Below are positions 1 to 12,223 of a DNA stretch of 64,000 nucleotides, piece after piece (positions within the stretch are counted from its first letter, which is position 1; every line of letters begins with the position of its first letter). Below the pieces are notes generated by a model. That model had not been told where the DNA came from. It worked only from the letters and a program-made list of their open reading frames with translations, and made no database searches. The DNA comes from Selaginella moellendorffii (Eukaryota; Streptophyta; Lycopodiopsida; Selaginellales; Selaginellaceae): NCBI RefSeq assembly GCF_000143415.4, contig NW_003314275.1, positions 1,623,999-1,687,998 on the forward strand, in the 5' to 3' direction. The position numbers and the translations under genes are program-made.

Positions 1-97
1 GGTGTCTACCAGCTTACAAACATGTAATTGGATTCTGATAAAAGTTAGTAAAAGTGTAACTCGAGCTCCACAAAAAAAAAAAAACAGAAGAAACTTT

Positions 98-3000
98 TCA
101 CGCTACAGCGACCAGCTGATGTAAAGAAGGCGACCATTTTCTCATGGCCAGCTTCCCGTCCTCGGTCATGATAAGCACCGTGTCCTCCTCCTTGAACTCG
201 CCCTTCAAAATCCCTTTAGCCAGCTCGTTGGTCACGTACTGCTGGATCACTCGCTTCACTGGCCTGGCGCCATAGTTCGGATCATATCCAAGCTTGGCAA
301 ACACCTGCACCGCATCGTCCGTGATCTTCAAAGAGATCTTGCGGTGTTGGAGTCTCTTCTCCACGTTTTGCAGCTAGAGAAAAAAAGCCAAAGATCATAA
401 ACTGCCTGATCGCAAAAACACAACTTACCTGGAGCTTGACGATTTCTTGGATCTGATCCACGTCCAGGGGCTGGAACACGATGAACTCGTCCACCCTGTT
501 CATGAACTCTGGCCGGAAGGTGGAGCGAGCCACTTCCATCACCGTCTCCTTCATCGACTGATATGCCGCGTTCTTGTCGCCCGATGATTTCAGAGCGTCC
601 AGGATGTGCTGCGAGCCGAGGTTGGACGTCATGATCACCACGGTGTTGGTGAAGTTCACCGTCCGGCCCTGCGAGTCCGTCACGCGGCCATCGTCGAGTA
701 TCTGGAGGAAGATGTTGAAGACGTCCGTGTGAGCCTTTTCAATCTCGTCGAAGAGAACCACCGAGTAAGGCCGCCGGCGGACGCTCTCGGTCAGCTGCCC
801 GCCTTCTTCGTATCCCACGTATCCTGGAGGAGCGCCAATGAGCCGGGACACAGCGTGCTTCTCCATGTACTCGCTCATGTCGAATCTCAGCAGCGCTTTG
901 TCCGTGTCGAACAGGTATTCGGCTAGAGCTTTGGCCAGCTCCGTTTTCCCGACTCCGGTCGGCCCCATGAACATGAAGCTGGCGATAGGACGGTTTGGAT
1001 CCGCGAGTCCAGCTCTGGAACGGCGTATAGCATCGGCCACGGCTTGCACTGCGGGGTCTTGGCCGATCAAGCGCTTGTGTAAGTGTTCGTCGAGGTGGAG
1101 CAGCTTCTCCATCTCGGACTGGAGCAGCCTTGAGACGGGAATCTTTGTCCACTTGCTGACTATCTCAGCAATGTCGTCGGCAGTGATCTCCTCTCGCAGC
1201 ATTGCTTTCTCAGACTTCCTGTACGTTGCAAGCTCGCCTTCGGCTTCGTTGAGTTGCTTTTGTAAGTTGGTAAGGACGCCATACTTGAGCTCGGCGGCTC
1301 TGTTGAGGTCGTAGTCTCTCTCGGCCTGTTGGATTTCGAGATTGACACGGTCAATCTGCCAAACACAAGCGCAAGTTAAGTTTCTGCTCTGCGACCAAAA
1401 AAAGAAGGAAAAACACAAAAACATGTGTACCTCTTCTTTGATCGAGTTGATGCGAGTCATGATCGACTTTTCCATCTCCCATTGCTGCTGCAAGGCCTTC
1501 TGTTTCTCTTTGAGAGATGCTAGCTCTGCTTCTAGCTTCTGCAGCCTCTCGCGGGAAGCTTTATCATTGTCATGTTCAACAGACAAACGCTCCATCTCCA
1601 GCTTGATGATAACCCGATCAATCTCGTCTAGAGCAGTCGGCTTCGACGTCCTCTCCATCTTCAGCTTTGCAGCGGCCTCGTCAACAAGATCGATGGCTAT
1701 GGTACACGAAGAAAAAATGAAAACATATCCAAGACACAAATTGATAAATCTCGCACCTTTGTCTGGTAAGAAACGGTCGCTGATGTATCGAGAAGAGAGT
1801 ATAGCAGCTTCGACTAAAGCGTTGTCTGAGATTTTTACTCCGTGGTGAAGCTCGTATTTCTCTCGCAATCCACGAAGAATGGATATCGCATCTTCCACGG
1901 CAGGCTCCGCAACATAAACTTGCTGGAAACGCCTTTCCAGAGCTGCATCCTTCTCAAGGTACTTGCGATATTCCTTTATTGTCGTGGCACCAATGCACCT
2001 CAGTTCACCACGGCCCAGCATTGGCCTTAGCAAGTTTCCAGCATCCATGGCTCCCGAGGTGGCACCTGAAAAAACAAGTACCGTGCTTGCAGTCGAAAAT
2101 GCAAAATCCCACACACAAAGTACCTGCCCCGACGACCATGTGGATTTCGTCAATGAAAAGCACAATGTACCCCTCGGACTCCTTCACTTCTTTTAGAACA
2201 GCTTTTAATCGATCTTCAAATTCTCCTTGAAACTTCGCTCCTGCGATCAAGGCTCCCAAGTCCAATGATATCAGCTGCATTTTTAATGGTAAGGTGTTGC
2301 AATAGCACTCGCGTAAAACATACCTTCCGGTTGGCAAGGGCCTCGGGTACGTCTCCTTGAACTATACGCTGAGCAAGTCTATGCAAAAAAATCAAGTCAG
2401 CAGAAGCCAGTGATTTCCATACCCTTCGGCTATAGCAGTCTTGCCCACACCAGGCTCTCCAATCACGACAGGATTGTTCTTGGTTCGCCGGCACAAGATT
2501 TGAATGCACCGTCGAATTTCGTCATCACGACCGATGACCGGATCAAGCTTTCCTTGGCGGGCCATCTCAGTCAAATCCACTCCAAATTTCTCTAGTGCTT
2601 CATACTTGTTTTCAGGGGCTGGAACAAGAAAACAAACGAGTGTTGAAATTTTTTGGCAAAGAAAACAGCGAACCTTGATCAGTAACCTTCTGTGTCCCTC
2701 GAATGGCAGTGATCGCATCTTTAGTAGCCTTGGCATTGAGACCGAACTGCCCAAACAACTCCTTCCCGATACGAATGTCTTCCGCGAGTGCAAGAACTAA
2801 ATGCTCGATTGACGTATAATTATCTCCAAAGTCCTTCATGTGACCCTTGGCTCGATCGAGTAAACTGTCGAGGCTCTGGCCAAGCATAGCGCCAGATATG
2901 TTTCCCGTCACCTAGAAGAACACGCGCACAATAAGAATGTCTCAATCGAAAGAAAAAAAAACACTTTTCACCTTAGGCTGGCGCTCGATGTATCGCTCAG

Positions 3001-3526
3001 TTGCTTGCAAAAGAGCCGAGTTATCAATCCCGGCCTTGGTGAAAATCCTCCGTGCAAGACCATTTTTTTGCTCCAGCAAAGCCTTTAGAAGATGCTCGGT
3101 TTCTACAACCTGTTGTCTGTTTGATTGTGCCAGTTCCACGGCGGAAACCATGGCTTGCCAAGCCATGTTTGTGTAATCCTTGGGAGAAAGCTGCCAGGAA
3201 AGAAAGAGAAAAGAAACTCTTGGAATTAGAGAACTAGGCAAATAAGAAACACTCACAGTGACCGGCGCTTCCAAGCGCGAGGTGCCATGGAAGCCTCGCC
3301 TGTGATCCAGCGACCATAGAACGCCTCGCCGGTAGAGACTGTCGGACCAGAATCTGGAGGACGCGCTGTGCGCGATACCTCTCCCGGAAACTTCTGCCGC
3401 TACAACTGATCCAGATTGACTGCTAGAGCTACTCAGATTTCGCGTGGCGCCACCGGCGATGCATCGCACCTGTGGCAGCAGCTCGTCCGCCGCTCGCAAC
3501 GCTCGCCCGATCGCTCTCCCCTGCAT
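98..3526 (-). CDS. ClpB/Hsp100 disaggregase, organellar (probably mitochondrial)
   Basis: AAA+ disaggregase that, with Hsp70, solubilises aggregated proteins. About ten exons are separated by 50-80 bp introns. The N-terminus is Arg/Ser-rich ([21 protein letters not shown]), which suggests an organellar presequence, more mitochondrial (CLPB4-like) than plastid. Then come the double Clp N-domain (about 3190-2680), NBD1 with Walker [14 protein letters not shown] near 2440 and Walker [10 protein letters not shown] near 2145, the M-domain coiled coil (about 1700-1250), and NBD2 with Walker [17 protein letters not shown] near 960, the pore loop GYVGYEEGG and Walker [12 protein letters not shown]. 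The last exon (374-98) carries the ClpB C-terminal domain with [11 protein letters not shown]. All key residues are present and no frame break is seen. Whether it goes to mitochondria or plastids is inferred. Confidence 0.93.
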
Positions 3527-3694
3527 CCTTCGTTGTCACAAAACCCTAAAATCACTAGCACAGCCAGGAAGGAAATGCTAGAGGTTTTTGGAGGGTTTTA
3601 CACGTGGCACACTAGCAGTTTTGTTAATTTGCAAATAGAGGTTAGCAATTCAATTCTGAATTTTAAAGGAATAGTACGTGTTTGAGTAGTTTGC

Positions 3695-3890
3695 TTGGAT
3701 CCCATAAAAGAAAGGCCCAAAAAGCTCTTAAAAACTTCTTTGGTGTCTTCCATGTTTCTGCATTACTTTGATTTCATAGTCAACAATCTCTTCCACTTGT
3801 TACTTCAATTGAATCCTCTGTACAAAGGCCAGCCACTCAGCGATTTGCACAACATTTATTATTTATTAAATATACAAACTAGAAGAAATT
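3695..3890 (+). pseudogene. Rearranged fragment of a tau-class GST gene
   Basis: Two pieces match the tau GST at 11.3-12.1 kb. Bases 3700-3765 match the GST upstream region (about 11297-11360) but in reverse orientation. Directly after it, 3775-3870 match GST exon 1 in the forward orientation: translation gives LLLQLNPLYKGQP where the intact gene has LLLQLNPLYKKFPVLIHKGQP. A deletion and stops follow. This is a non-functional duplicate whose promoter segment has been inverted. Confidence 0.75.
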
Positions 3891-4149
3891 ATTTAAGTAC
3901 TAAGGTTATGGTTAGAGTAGTTGAGGTCCTTAAAACATTGATGTATAATTTAAGTTTAATGTGGACTTTATAAATTAGTAGATTTCATGTTCCATTGAAA
4001 ATTTTTAAATGTAGATTGTTAATGTAATTATAATGGTCAGAAGAAATAAATGATATATATACAGAAGAAGGTTTATATGATAGATTTGTCATCTATAAAG
4101 TCTGACATTTAAGTTTTTAAAACTTTATTATTTATTATTTATACTTTGG

Positions 4150-5430
4150 TGATAGTGAATATACCTAGAATCTATATTCTCTCATCTACATTTATATTAA
4201 TATTGTCTTTATATGTTTATAATTTATAAACTTTCTTAAACACCTCTAAGTATATTCTAGCAATTAAATTCATCTTGTATTTATAAATTATAAACATGTT
4301 TATAATTTAAATAATTTACAGTGTGTTCCATGCAGCAACACTTGGTTTGTTTAATAGTAGTATTATTTGTATTTATTAATCTAATTTATTTATAATTATA
4401 AACATGTTTATAAATTATAAACACAATATTAATCTTATTACATATCAACCATTAGAAGGTAGAATAAACTAGAATATACTACGAAGTGTTTAGGAAAATT
4501 TATACATTATAATAATAAGATTAATCTAAATGAATAACACATTAGATGGTAGAATATCTTAGAATATCCAGGAATATGCTAGATATATTCCAATCCCTCT
4601 ACAGGTCAAACCAAAAACTCTCTTAAACTTTAAGCCATGCAAAAGAGGTTCAAAATTCTAATTTTCTGGAGTTAGCTGAAATCACAAGTTAGGATCAACA
4701 TTTTTTTGCCATTAATAACTCTGGTAAGGGAATTTATTATACATATGGTAAGAACATGTATCAAGAACTTGTGGAAAAATACTCCAGAATCTAAGAAAAT
4801 ATTTAGGGGCAAAATGAAGGATTACTAACGGTTAAAAGGCTTAAAAGTTGCAAAGAGAATATTGTCAGGTTGATAAATGTCATATATTATTGACCGAATC
4901 TAAGCTTAGATAACAAAAAAATGATATATAACTTAATTAAAACCCATAAAGATTATAACATATTATTTTGCTTTTTTATTTAAAATTTTAATATATTATT
5001 ATATTTTAAGTATTTTACAATATTGAGTGACTTAAGTCTATAATAAATAAAAAATAATTAATAATTTCAAAAAGTAAATTAAATAATAGTATTTTTTCTA
5101 CCATATAAAAACTTACAATATGTTTTAAAAATTAAATTAGAATTAAAATTTTTAAAATAATTTACTGCATGTTGCATATAGCAATGCTTGCTTAATAGTA
5201 GTGTTAATCCTATTATTAATCTATAATTATAAACATGTTTAGAATTTATAAACACAAGATTAATTATATTGAATATAAACCATTAGATGGTAGAATTAAC
5301 TAGAATATACTAGGAAGTGTTTAGGATCGTTTATAAATTATATAATTTATAAATACAAGATTAATATAAATGAATTACAACCTTTAGATGGCAGAATATT
5401 CTAGAATATTCAAGCATATTCTAGGTATAT
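4150..5430. repeat. AT-rich foldback and direct repeat family
   Basis: The segment 4319-4590 (containing TAGTAGT, ATTATAAACATGTTTATAA, a TTAGATGGTAGAAT-like block and AGTGTTTAGGA) recurs as a direct copy at about 5160-5430. The stretch 4215-4320 is an imperfect reverse complement of 4390-4500, sharing the GTGTTTA...AGAATATACT and AAACATG blocks, so it could fold into a long hairpin. No coding potential. It resembles a MITE-like or foldback family, though no clean target duplication was found. Confidence 0.55.
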
Positions 5431-6050
5431 GCACTACCACACAGGTTTACTTAAGCAAACCAAAAAATGTAGAATAAATAAGGATATTACAGTGGAAAAA
5501 ACTTCTTTATTTGTTGATATTTTAGATAATCCTAAATATAAATTTTGATTAGGCGTTGTAATATGTCCCCATACTAAAATACTATCCATAAAATTGCATA
5601 AAACAGTTAAGGTTAAACTCAGTTATCATGCTCTTATTTTGGTATATATCCTTTAATTATGATTATTAGTATGTATGAAAGAAGATGGACCTCAATATTC
5701 TATAAATGTTTTTAAAGTATCATAAATGAAATTTATTTGATTGTTAGGGCTCATTAGTTAACATAATTATATATTCTATAAATGTTCTATGACTCAGTAA
5801 TTCCCTTAGTTCAGAATTCCTTACTTTAGATGCAACTCTGTTATTATTTATTTTTCTAGGAAATGTTTCTTCTAATAATTTTCAATTCTTTATTAAAGCA
5901 TAAGCAGTTTCATCATTAAAAAGTACATCACAATCTCCATAATATCTTTTAGTTTTAGGAGCTGGATCATTTCTATGAGTTCGGCTTGCAAATTCCTGAA
6001 GCAAAAAACTTAAACGTACATTAATACAACATATTTATGATGATGCTGTG
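5431..6050. other. AT-rich spacer without a recognisable gene
   Basis: Very AT-rich sequence between the foldback repeats and the retroelement. Both strands are full of stops. I see no RNA gene or conserved motif. Confidence 0.6.
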
Positions 6051-6054
6051 AGGT

Positions 6055-6222
6055 CAAGTGTATGGCTACATAGCCATATACTAATATTAATATAGTGGGA
6101 TTTTGATATTTGTTAGATTGATATTAATCTGGACCACTCACTCCTATATATAAGCTATGGTTTTTAAGTTAATTAAGATGTACATTTCTGTATTTTAATT
6201 TCTATATTCCATACACTCACAT
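6055..6222 (+). repeat. Left LTR-like direct repeat of a decayed retroelement
   Basis: About 170 bp containing ATATACTAATATTA, AGTGGGATTTTGATAT, TATATATAA and ending near CACTCACA. It recurs in the same orientation at about 10918-11062. The two copies flank gag and pol remnants, as LTRs would. The outer borders and a target duplication could not be fixed. Confidence 0.6.
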
Positions 6223-6639
6223 TGGTGGAATTAAGGGGCATCTTTGATTGTCCCTAAAGAGTGTTTAAATTTGGAATTTAAATTTAAATTTAGCTTTTAT
6301 CTAGATGTCCCTTTCATTATAACTTTTTCAATTTCTTCACTTTTGTTTTTATCTTTTTCGTTCATCTTCATTGTAGAGAAGCAATTTCCTCTTCTTTTAA
6401 CTCTAGAGTAGTAGTTAGTGCAATTGCTCAATGCTATGTAATTATTGTTAAACAATCAAATTTAATTGATGGCGACATTCACGATGTGTGGTATAGTTGT
6501 TACTCTTGGTGCCAATCCTTGCGTCTAACTAGAGTTCTTATGTAGGAGTCATAGGGATGATGTGTACTATTGGTTTGATCACTTTACAGTGATTGTTATA
6601 TATCATTTTTGGGATAATACTTAGCGTTTGTATAAGTTT

Positions 6640-7260
6640 CCCATATGCCTCCAAAGAATGGCACTGCAATGGTACAATGGTTTAAGTGTAACCACTTGTG
6701 AAGATTGGAGCATTCTTTTGGATATTTTCAAATGTGCATTTGGATATACTAACAATTATGATGATGTCTATTAACAATTATATTGTCTTTGTTAAGGCCT
6801 ATTTGAGTCAATGATGCAATTTGGCATTTGTTTTCAAAGCCTCTTACTTCATGCAGAGCTAAATATGTCAGAACGAATCAAATTAGGAATGTTGTGGCCA
6901 ACATTTTATAAAGATTTTATAGGACTTGTGCATGCATTTACTTTAGCCACCTTTGATGATGCTCTTCATTTAGCACAATGTTATAAGACATCGCTTCTTC
7001 CACTTTTTATTGTATGTTCTTCAGCTTATAAATGGTCCTATTCCAATGAAGGTTAATGTTGCTATTGCCTATATTCAAAAATTTGGGGATATGCTAGCCC
7101 TATAAATGGCATTTATGCCATTTATCTTTTGCATTTGCTCTAACTGCTCCACATATTTAATCCTATGACCGACACCCAAAGGTACCACTAACAAATTAGT
7201 CTGTTACTTTAAGGCTATATTCATTCACCTTTATCACATTGGTTGTCCAAGACCATTTGC
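6640..7260 (+). pseudogene. Ty3/gypsy gag remnant
   Basis: Translation on the + strand gives gag-like text. LQWYNGLSVTTCEDWSIL at about 6670 resembles the retrotransposon gag core. The ORF at 6811-7056 contains FQSLLLHAELNMSERIKLGM and ATFDDALHLAQ. A decayed CCHC zinc knuckle lies at about 7202-7255: CYFK, then H, then CPRP, with the second Cys replaced by Lys and one residue inserted. Several stops interrupt it. It lies about 420 bp inside the left LTR-like repeat, in the orientation expected for gag. Non-functional. Confidence 0.7.
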
Positions 7261-7851
7261 ATTATCATCCCGTTTCTCAAAGACTAAATTATTGGTCCAT
7301 GAGTGGTCATCCCTTGACCACACTTTAGCATCCTTAAAATGCCCAAAGCCATGAAGAACACCTTTCCTTAATATCGCTTCTTCCATCTCCATTAAATCCT
7401 TCTTTATCCACAACTATACTTACCAACACTGCCATTAGGTTAAAGCTTAAAGCCCCAACCACTAAGTTTCATTGTACTTTGGGACTTTCTCACCATATGA
7501 CCATATCTTTAATCACTACACTAAAGGATTGTTTTTCTTCCTTTCCATAGTCTAGGACTTTAGAACGACATTTTGTATCACCATAGCCTTATGTAAGCCT
7601 TGTGAATACTCTCCCCACTTTCTACCTTTAGGTGCTTTAGTTATGTGGCTAGAGTAAAGTTTCAATGAGCCATATTAAGTATCCAAGTAGGTAGTGCCAC
7701 CCACATTTAGATTGGGAGTATCGACCATTCGGTCTCCCGAGAGAGTTAAAGTCAGCTTTTGAACACTTCACTAAACTATTCTACTTATTTGTCTGTATTC
7801 ATTTTAGCTTTAGACTCTTCAATGGTTATATTATCACCTAGCATATGGGTA

Positions 7852-8110
7852 AAACTCCATCTCAAGTCTATCTCTGACTCCATATTAGGTCCTTCTCGGA
7901 CTCCATCTCAAATTCCATCTTGAATTCCATCTTAAGTCCATCTCGAACTCTATGTTAGACTCCTTCTCAGGTCCATCTTGGACTCCATCTCAAACTCTAT
8001 CTCAAACTCCTTCTTGGACTCTATCTCAGACTTCATTTTGGACTCTGTCTTAGATTTATCTTAGACTTCTTCTCAGACTCCATTTCAAACTCTTTCTTAA
8101 ACTTCATCTT
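7852..8110. repeat. Degenerate 12-bp tandem repeat (about 21 copies)
   Basis: Successive units resemble CCATCTCAAACT, with variants such as CCATCTTGGACT and CTATCTCAGACT, and cover about 260 bp. The 12-bp period would keep a reading frame. On the - strand it reads as a four-residue repeat rich in Glu, Met, Ser and Lys. On that strand it lies just downstream of the retroelement integrase tail, so it may derive from the C-terminus of the pol product or from its 3' untranslated region. Confidence 0.8.
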
Positions 8111-8369
8111 GACACTTCCACATATCATATATTGGTCTTCTTGTGTCTCTTTTCTAGAGACTCACTTATTGCTTACTTCATACCTGTTCCTTGAGCACTT
8201 TGTTGGGAGTTTCACTCCCACTCTCAACTGTCAAAATCAAAGCTTTTAGTCCAAACATATTACACTCATTTAGCTTCTGCTTCGGCCACTACCATATAAC
8301 ACCTGTTCGGCTCCACTTTAGGGTTTAGGGATTTGTGTTTCACAAATTTTTAGAGGATGGGTCTATTGA

Positions 8370-10130
8370 ATTGCATGCTAAACCTCATAAACTTACAATC
8401 TAATTTGCCGCAATACTCAATACGGTCCCTTCCACTAAACAAAAAACCCTTTAGAGAAACCATATGTAAGATTGGGAAAATAGACTAACACTAAGTCATC
8501 CACTTTGTACTCTGTAGGTGGACAATAGTGGAAGTTGTAGCATTGTTGTTATCCCACTTGTACGTGGCCTAGGTGTCCAACAAACTTTGCTTGGCCAAGT
8601 GGAAGAATGTTTGTCAAATATTGATCCCAAATTTAGCATTGGCAATTCATGGCAATCATGAAATTAAACTCAACTCCATTAGTAGTATCAAATCATGACC
8701 ATATAAAAGTTTATATGGTGAAGCATTAACAGATTTTAACACCCCTATAACAAATGTATACTAAAGAGATGGAAAATAGTTCACATACTTCGCGATCATC
8801 CCTTTGAAGGTCTGAATGAGCTATTCTACCAAACCATTTGATTGTGGATGATAAACACTCGTGAAAGTGTAGTATATCCCCAACTGAAACGTCAAAACGT
8901 GAAACAACTTAGCTATAAATGTGGGATCATTATCTGAAAGAATTCGCTCCAAACAAGAATGTTAAAACACCACTCAATTAAGGATGAAGTATCAAATAGC
9001 AGTTGCAAATGCACTAGCAAGAGCATTAACTTCCACTTAGCAAGTCAAGTAGTCAGAAGCAATAATGACATACTTATTGTTAATAGTCAACTGTGGAAAA
9101 AGTTTCATCAAATCAAATGTCAACAATTCAAATGGACAAGAGGTAACAATTTACTCATATTTCTTCTATAGCACAAGAGGGAGTATTACAAGTTTTGCAC
9201 CAAACATAGCTATGTATATACAGATAATATCACATCGCATCTTTGGCCAATAGAAAGATTTATGCAGCTTTTTGGTCACATAACGATGTCCCATATGCCC
9301 ACCTAGAATAGGAGAATCATGGTAGGTATGGAAAAAATTTAGAATAAAGATTGAAAGCACCACCAACCATAAATGATTATTAGGATTCATTCTTACAAAA
9401 TAAAGAAGACCATCCTTAAGATGATATTGAAAATATAAATGCTGAAATGGCAAGTCATTAGCAAGTGATACAAAATTCTCAAACTCATTGTGAAGCCTTC
9501 AAATCCACGATTCAAGCTTTTGAGCCTCATGAACATTATTAAGAGAAGGTTAATTTTGCTTTGCATCTTGTGGACATTGAATATCAAATACAACAACTAT
9601 TGATATCATGAAATCCTTATCCAGAAAATCCACAAATGTTGGAATAACAAGCTCGTCAGAAACATGAGAAGCAAATTCATATATTTGAAGCTTCAAAGCC
9701 CACCAAGAAGTACGACGAATTAAATTTTTCCACTTTAGTAATGAAGTAATTGCAACATAATCACCTTTTAATAATATTCGAGAACCATATAGATATGCAT
9801 GAGATTTCTTGAAACCCTAAATTGCTGCTAAACACTTCTTTATTGTGGAATAGTTTATCTCCATTGGTTATAAGGTATAATTGATATATGTAATGGGATG
9901 GTATTGACCAAACACACTTGAGCTCTTTTACATCAACACACCTCTAAGATTGATATTAGAAGCATCCACACATAAAATAAAAAGTCGAGTGTAATCGGGA
10001 TACACTAAAACTGAAGGAGTCGTCAATAGCTCCTTGAGATCCGTAAACACCTGTTAATAGTTCATAGACCAAATAAATGATGATGTTGACAACTTTAACA
10101 ACACTTATAATGGTATAGTGAGATCAGATA
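8370..10130 (-). pseudogene. Ty3/gypsy pol remnant (RT/RNase H and integrase)
   Basis: On the - strand, in the normal pol order: the end of RT and RNase H at about 10080-9640 (LKELLTTPSVLVYPD, ILCVDASN, HPITYI, LYGSRI, WWALKLQIYEF); the integrase zinc region at about 9350-9220 (HDSPILGGHMGHR, FYWPKMRCDI); an integrase core end near 8850 (YHPQSNGLVE); and a GPY/F-type module at about 8490-8370 (YKVDDLVLVY, WKGPY, VLRQI). Many stops and frameshifts make it inactive. It faces the opposite way to the gag remnant between the same pair of LTR-like repeats. Confidence 0.85.
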
Positions 10131-10917
10131 ATGATCAACAAAATGACCGAGATACTACACCTTGATCACAAGATGAAGTTCACACACCTAAGGACTCCAC
10201 AATTTTCAAATAACACCCTTTTCCAACATCTTTTTGACGTTTATACATAAAATTTTAATCTCTTTTGGTGACCAATAATAGCCAAGAACTTTGATTGAAT
10301 GAACATCCCCAATTGAAATAGAATAACATATGGCAATCTTGGTCTTAGATGACAAAGTCAAATTCAAAGAGATCGACATACTCTTTCATGAGTTAGTTAA
10401 TTACTGAAACATAAAAACATTGAAGAGATCGGAAAAGGGAATAGAGGAACAAGACAAAAAAATAAGAGTATTAAAAAGACAAAAGTGATGGAAATAGAGG
10501 TAAAAGCAGAGGGATGAAAAAAAAAATAAAAGTGAAAAATGGAAAAAATATAAAAAAGTATAAGACAAAGAGGCTTCAAAATCATATTTGGCATGATTAT
10601 GCTATAACTAATCTATACTATTGAGATCAAAAGCTTCACTTAGCACCACCATAATGACTATAGCTTAAGCTTGAGATTGCTTACATGCACAATTAAGTCC
10701 ACGTCACCCCTATAAACTTCTAAGTTTGAATTTCCCAGAAAGTCATTCAACTTAATACTATTCGAACCTAACCCCAAATATTCTAAGACCCTTAATCAAT
10801 TTGAAAAACGAGGTACACTTTTATAATACCATCTACAGATCCACTAATGCCTCCTCCTGATATTCTTCTAGATCCCAATCTATCCACAAGAGAATCCTAA
10901 CTGTCTTTCATCATTCA

Positions 10918-11062
10918 TGCTATATACTAATATTAGTGTAGTGGGATTTTGATATTCATCAAATTGGTTATTAATCGCTACTATATATAAATTAGGGTTT
11001 TTGGGCTAATTAAAATATATATTTTTGTATTCCAATTTCCATTTTCCATGCACTCACAATAC
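10918..11062 (+). repeat. Right LTR-like direct repeat
   Basis: Partner of the 6055-6222 repeat in the same orientation, sharing the TATACTAATATTAG, GTGGGATTTTGATAT and CACTCACA blocks. The two copies have clearly diverged, so the insertion is old. It ends about 300 bp before the tau GST gene. Confidence 0.6.
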
Positions 11063-11376
11063 CTAATACAACAGTGCAAATTTTGCAGTAGATGATAGGT
11101 TAGAGGTAGCCCTTCATATTGTACATATTTTGCATTCTTGAGATGTCTTGATAGGCACTACAAGACTAAAAATAGTAGATAGATAGATTCATCTTCCTGC
11201 CAATGGAGCTTGGGGCAATTGCCAGGGTGATTCCTTTTTACTTATTTAATGAATGAGAGAAAGTCAAAGTAATCCTCCTCTTGACTTGTTTTTAGTTTAA
11301 ATGAATGCAACGAAAAAGCATGGAACTCACCGAAGAAGTTTTTAAGAGCTTTTGGGATCCGTGGATTGTGTAAGCT

Positions 11377-12082
11377 ATGGCGGAGGAGAAAGAGGTAAAG
11401 CTATTGTATGTCTTTCCCAGCCCCTTTGTTCTTCGAGTGGTGCTAGTTCTTGAGCTCAAAGGAATCACGTACGAGATCATCCCCGACGATCTCTTCAACA
11501 AGAGCTCACTGCTGCTCCAATTGAATCCCCTGTACAAGAAATTTCCCGTCCTGATCCACAAGGGCCAGCCCATCTGCGATTCGCGCAACATCATCGAGTA
11601 CCTGGACGAGGCATTCCCACACACGCCCGCGGTTCTTCCCAGAGACCCTCTCGCGCGATCCAGGGAGCGATTCCTGGCCGAGTTTGTGGAGAACAAGGTA
11701 AGCCCCAGAATTTGGATCGAGTCTGAGAGTTTCCTGCCAGATCTTCGCCACTTGCGGCAATATCAACTTCGGGCTGGGCGCCACTCCCGCGGATCTCGCC
11801 AAGAGCTGCGAGCTCTTCGAGGAGGAGCTACGCAAGCACGAATGCACGCCCTTCTTCGCCGGCGACAAGCTAGGGCTCGTTGATATCGTGCTCCTCGCGC
11901 CCGCAATCTGGGCTCGCGACCAAATGCCATCGGCAGATCACTGCCCCAATCTCCACAGGCTGCTGTGCGCGCTGCGCGATCATCCAGTCGTGAAATCCGC
12001 GCTCCCCGATGCTGACACCGTGGAAACCCTGTTGACCCAAGCCATGCCAATGCTCCAGCAGCTCTATGGCGGCAAGCCCTAG
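11377..12082 (+). CDS. Tau-class glutathione S-transferase
   Basis: Cytosolic enzyme conjugating glutathione to electrophiles and xenobiotics. Exon 1 (11377-11697, 107 codons) holds the thioredoxin-fold N-domain: KLLYVFPSPFVLRV with the tau-type catalytic Ser in PSPF, the cis-Pro motif FPVLIH and the glutathione-binding DSRNIIEYLDE. A 43-bp phase-0 intron follows. Exon 2 (11741-12082) gives the helical C-domain, starting IFATCGN and containing GDKLGLVDIVL. The product is about 220 aa, normal for the family. The second tau GST at 49985-50700 has its intron at the same codon. A broken copy lies at 3.7 kb. Confidence 0.95.
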
Positions 12083-12223
12083 GCCTTTAAAATTCATCGA
12101 ATATTCTCAAAGACATCAAATTTGGCAAGCTACCCTTTAGAATTGTTTGACCTGGAAACAGAGGAAGGAATTTTTAGGGTTCTTGGAGTGGGGCGAAGAT
12201 CTGATGAATTCTTGAGTTTGTGT

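Noticed and set aside
7852-8110. CRISPR-like array
   Set aside because: Units of 12 bp without spacers in a plant nuclear context; a simple tandem repeat.
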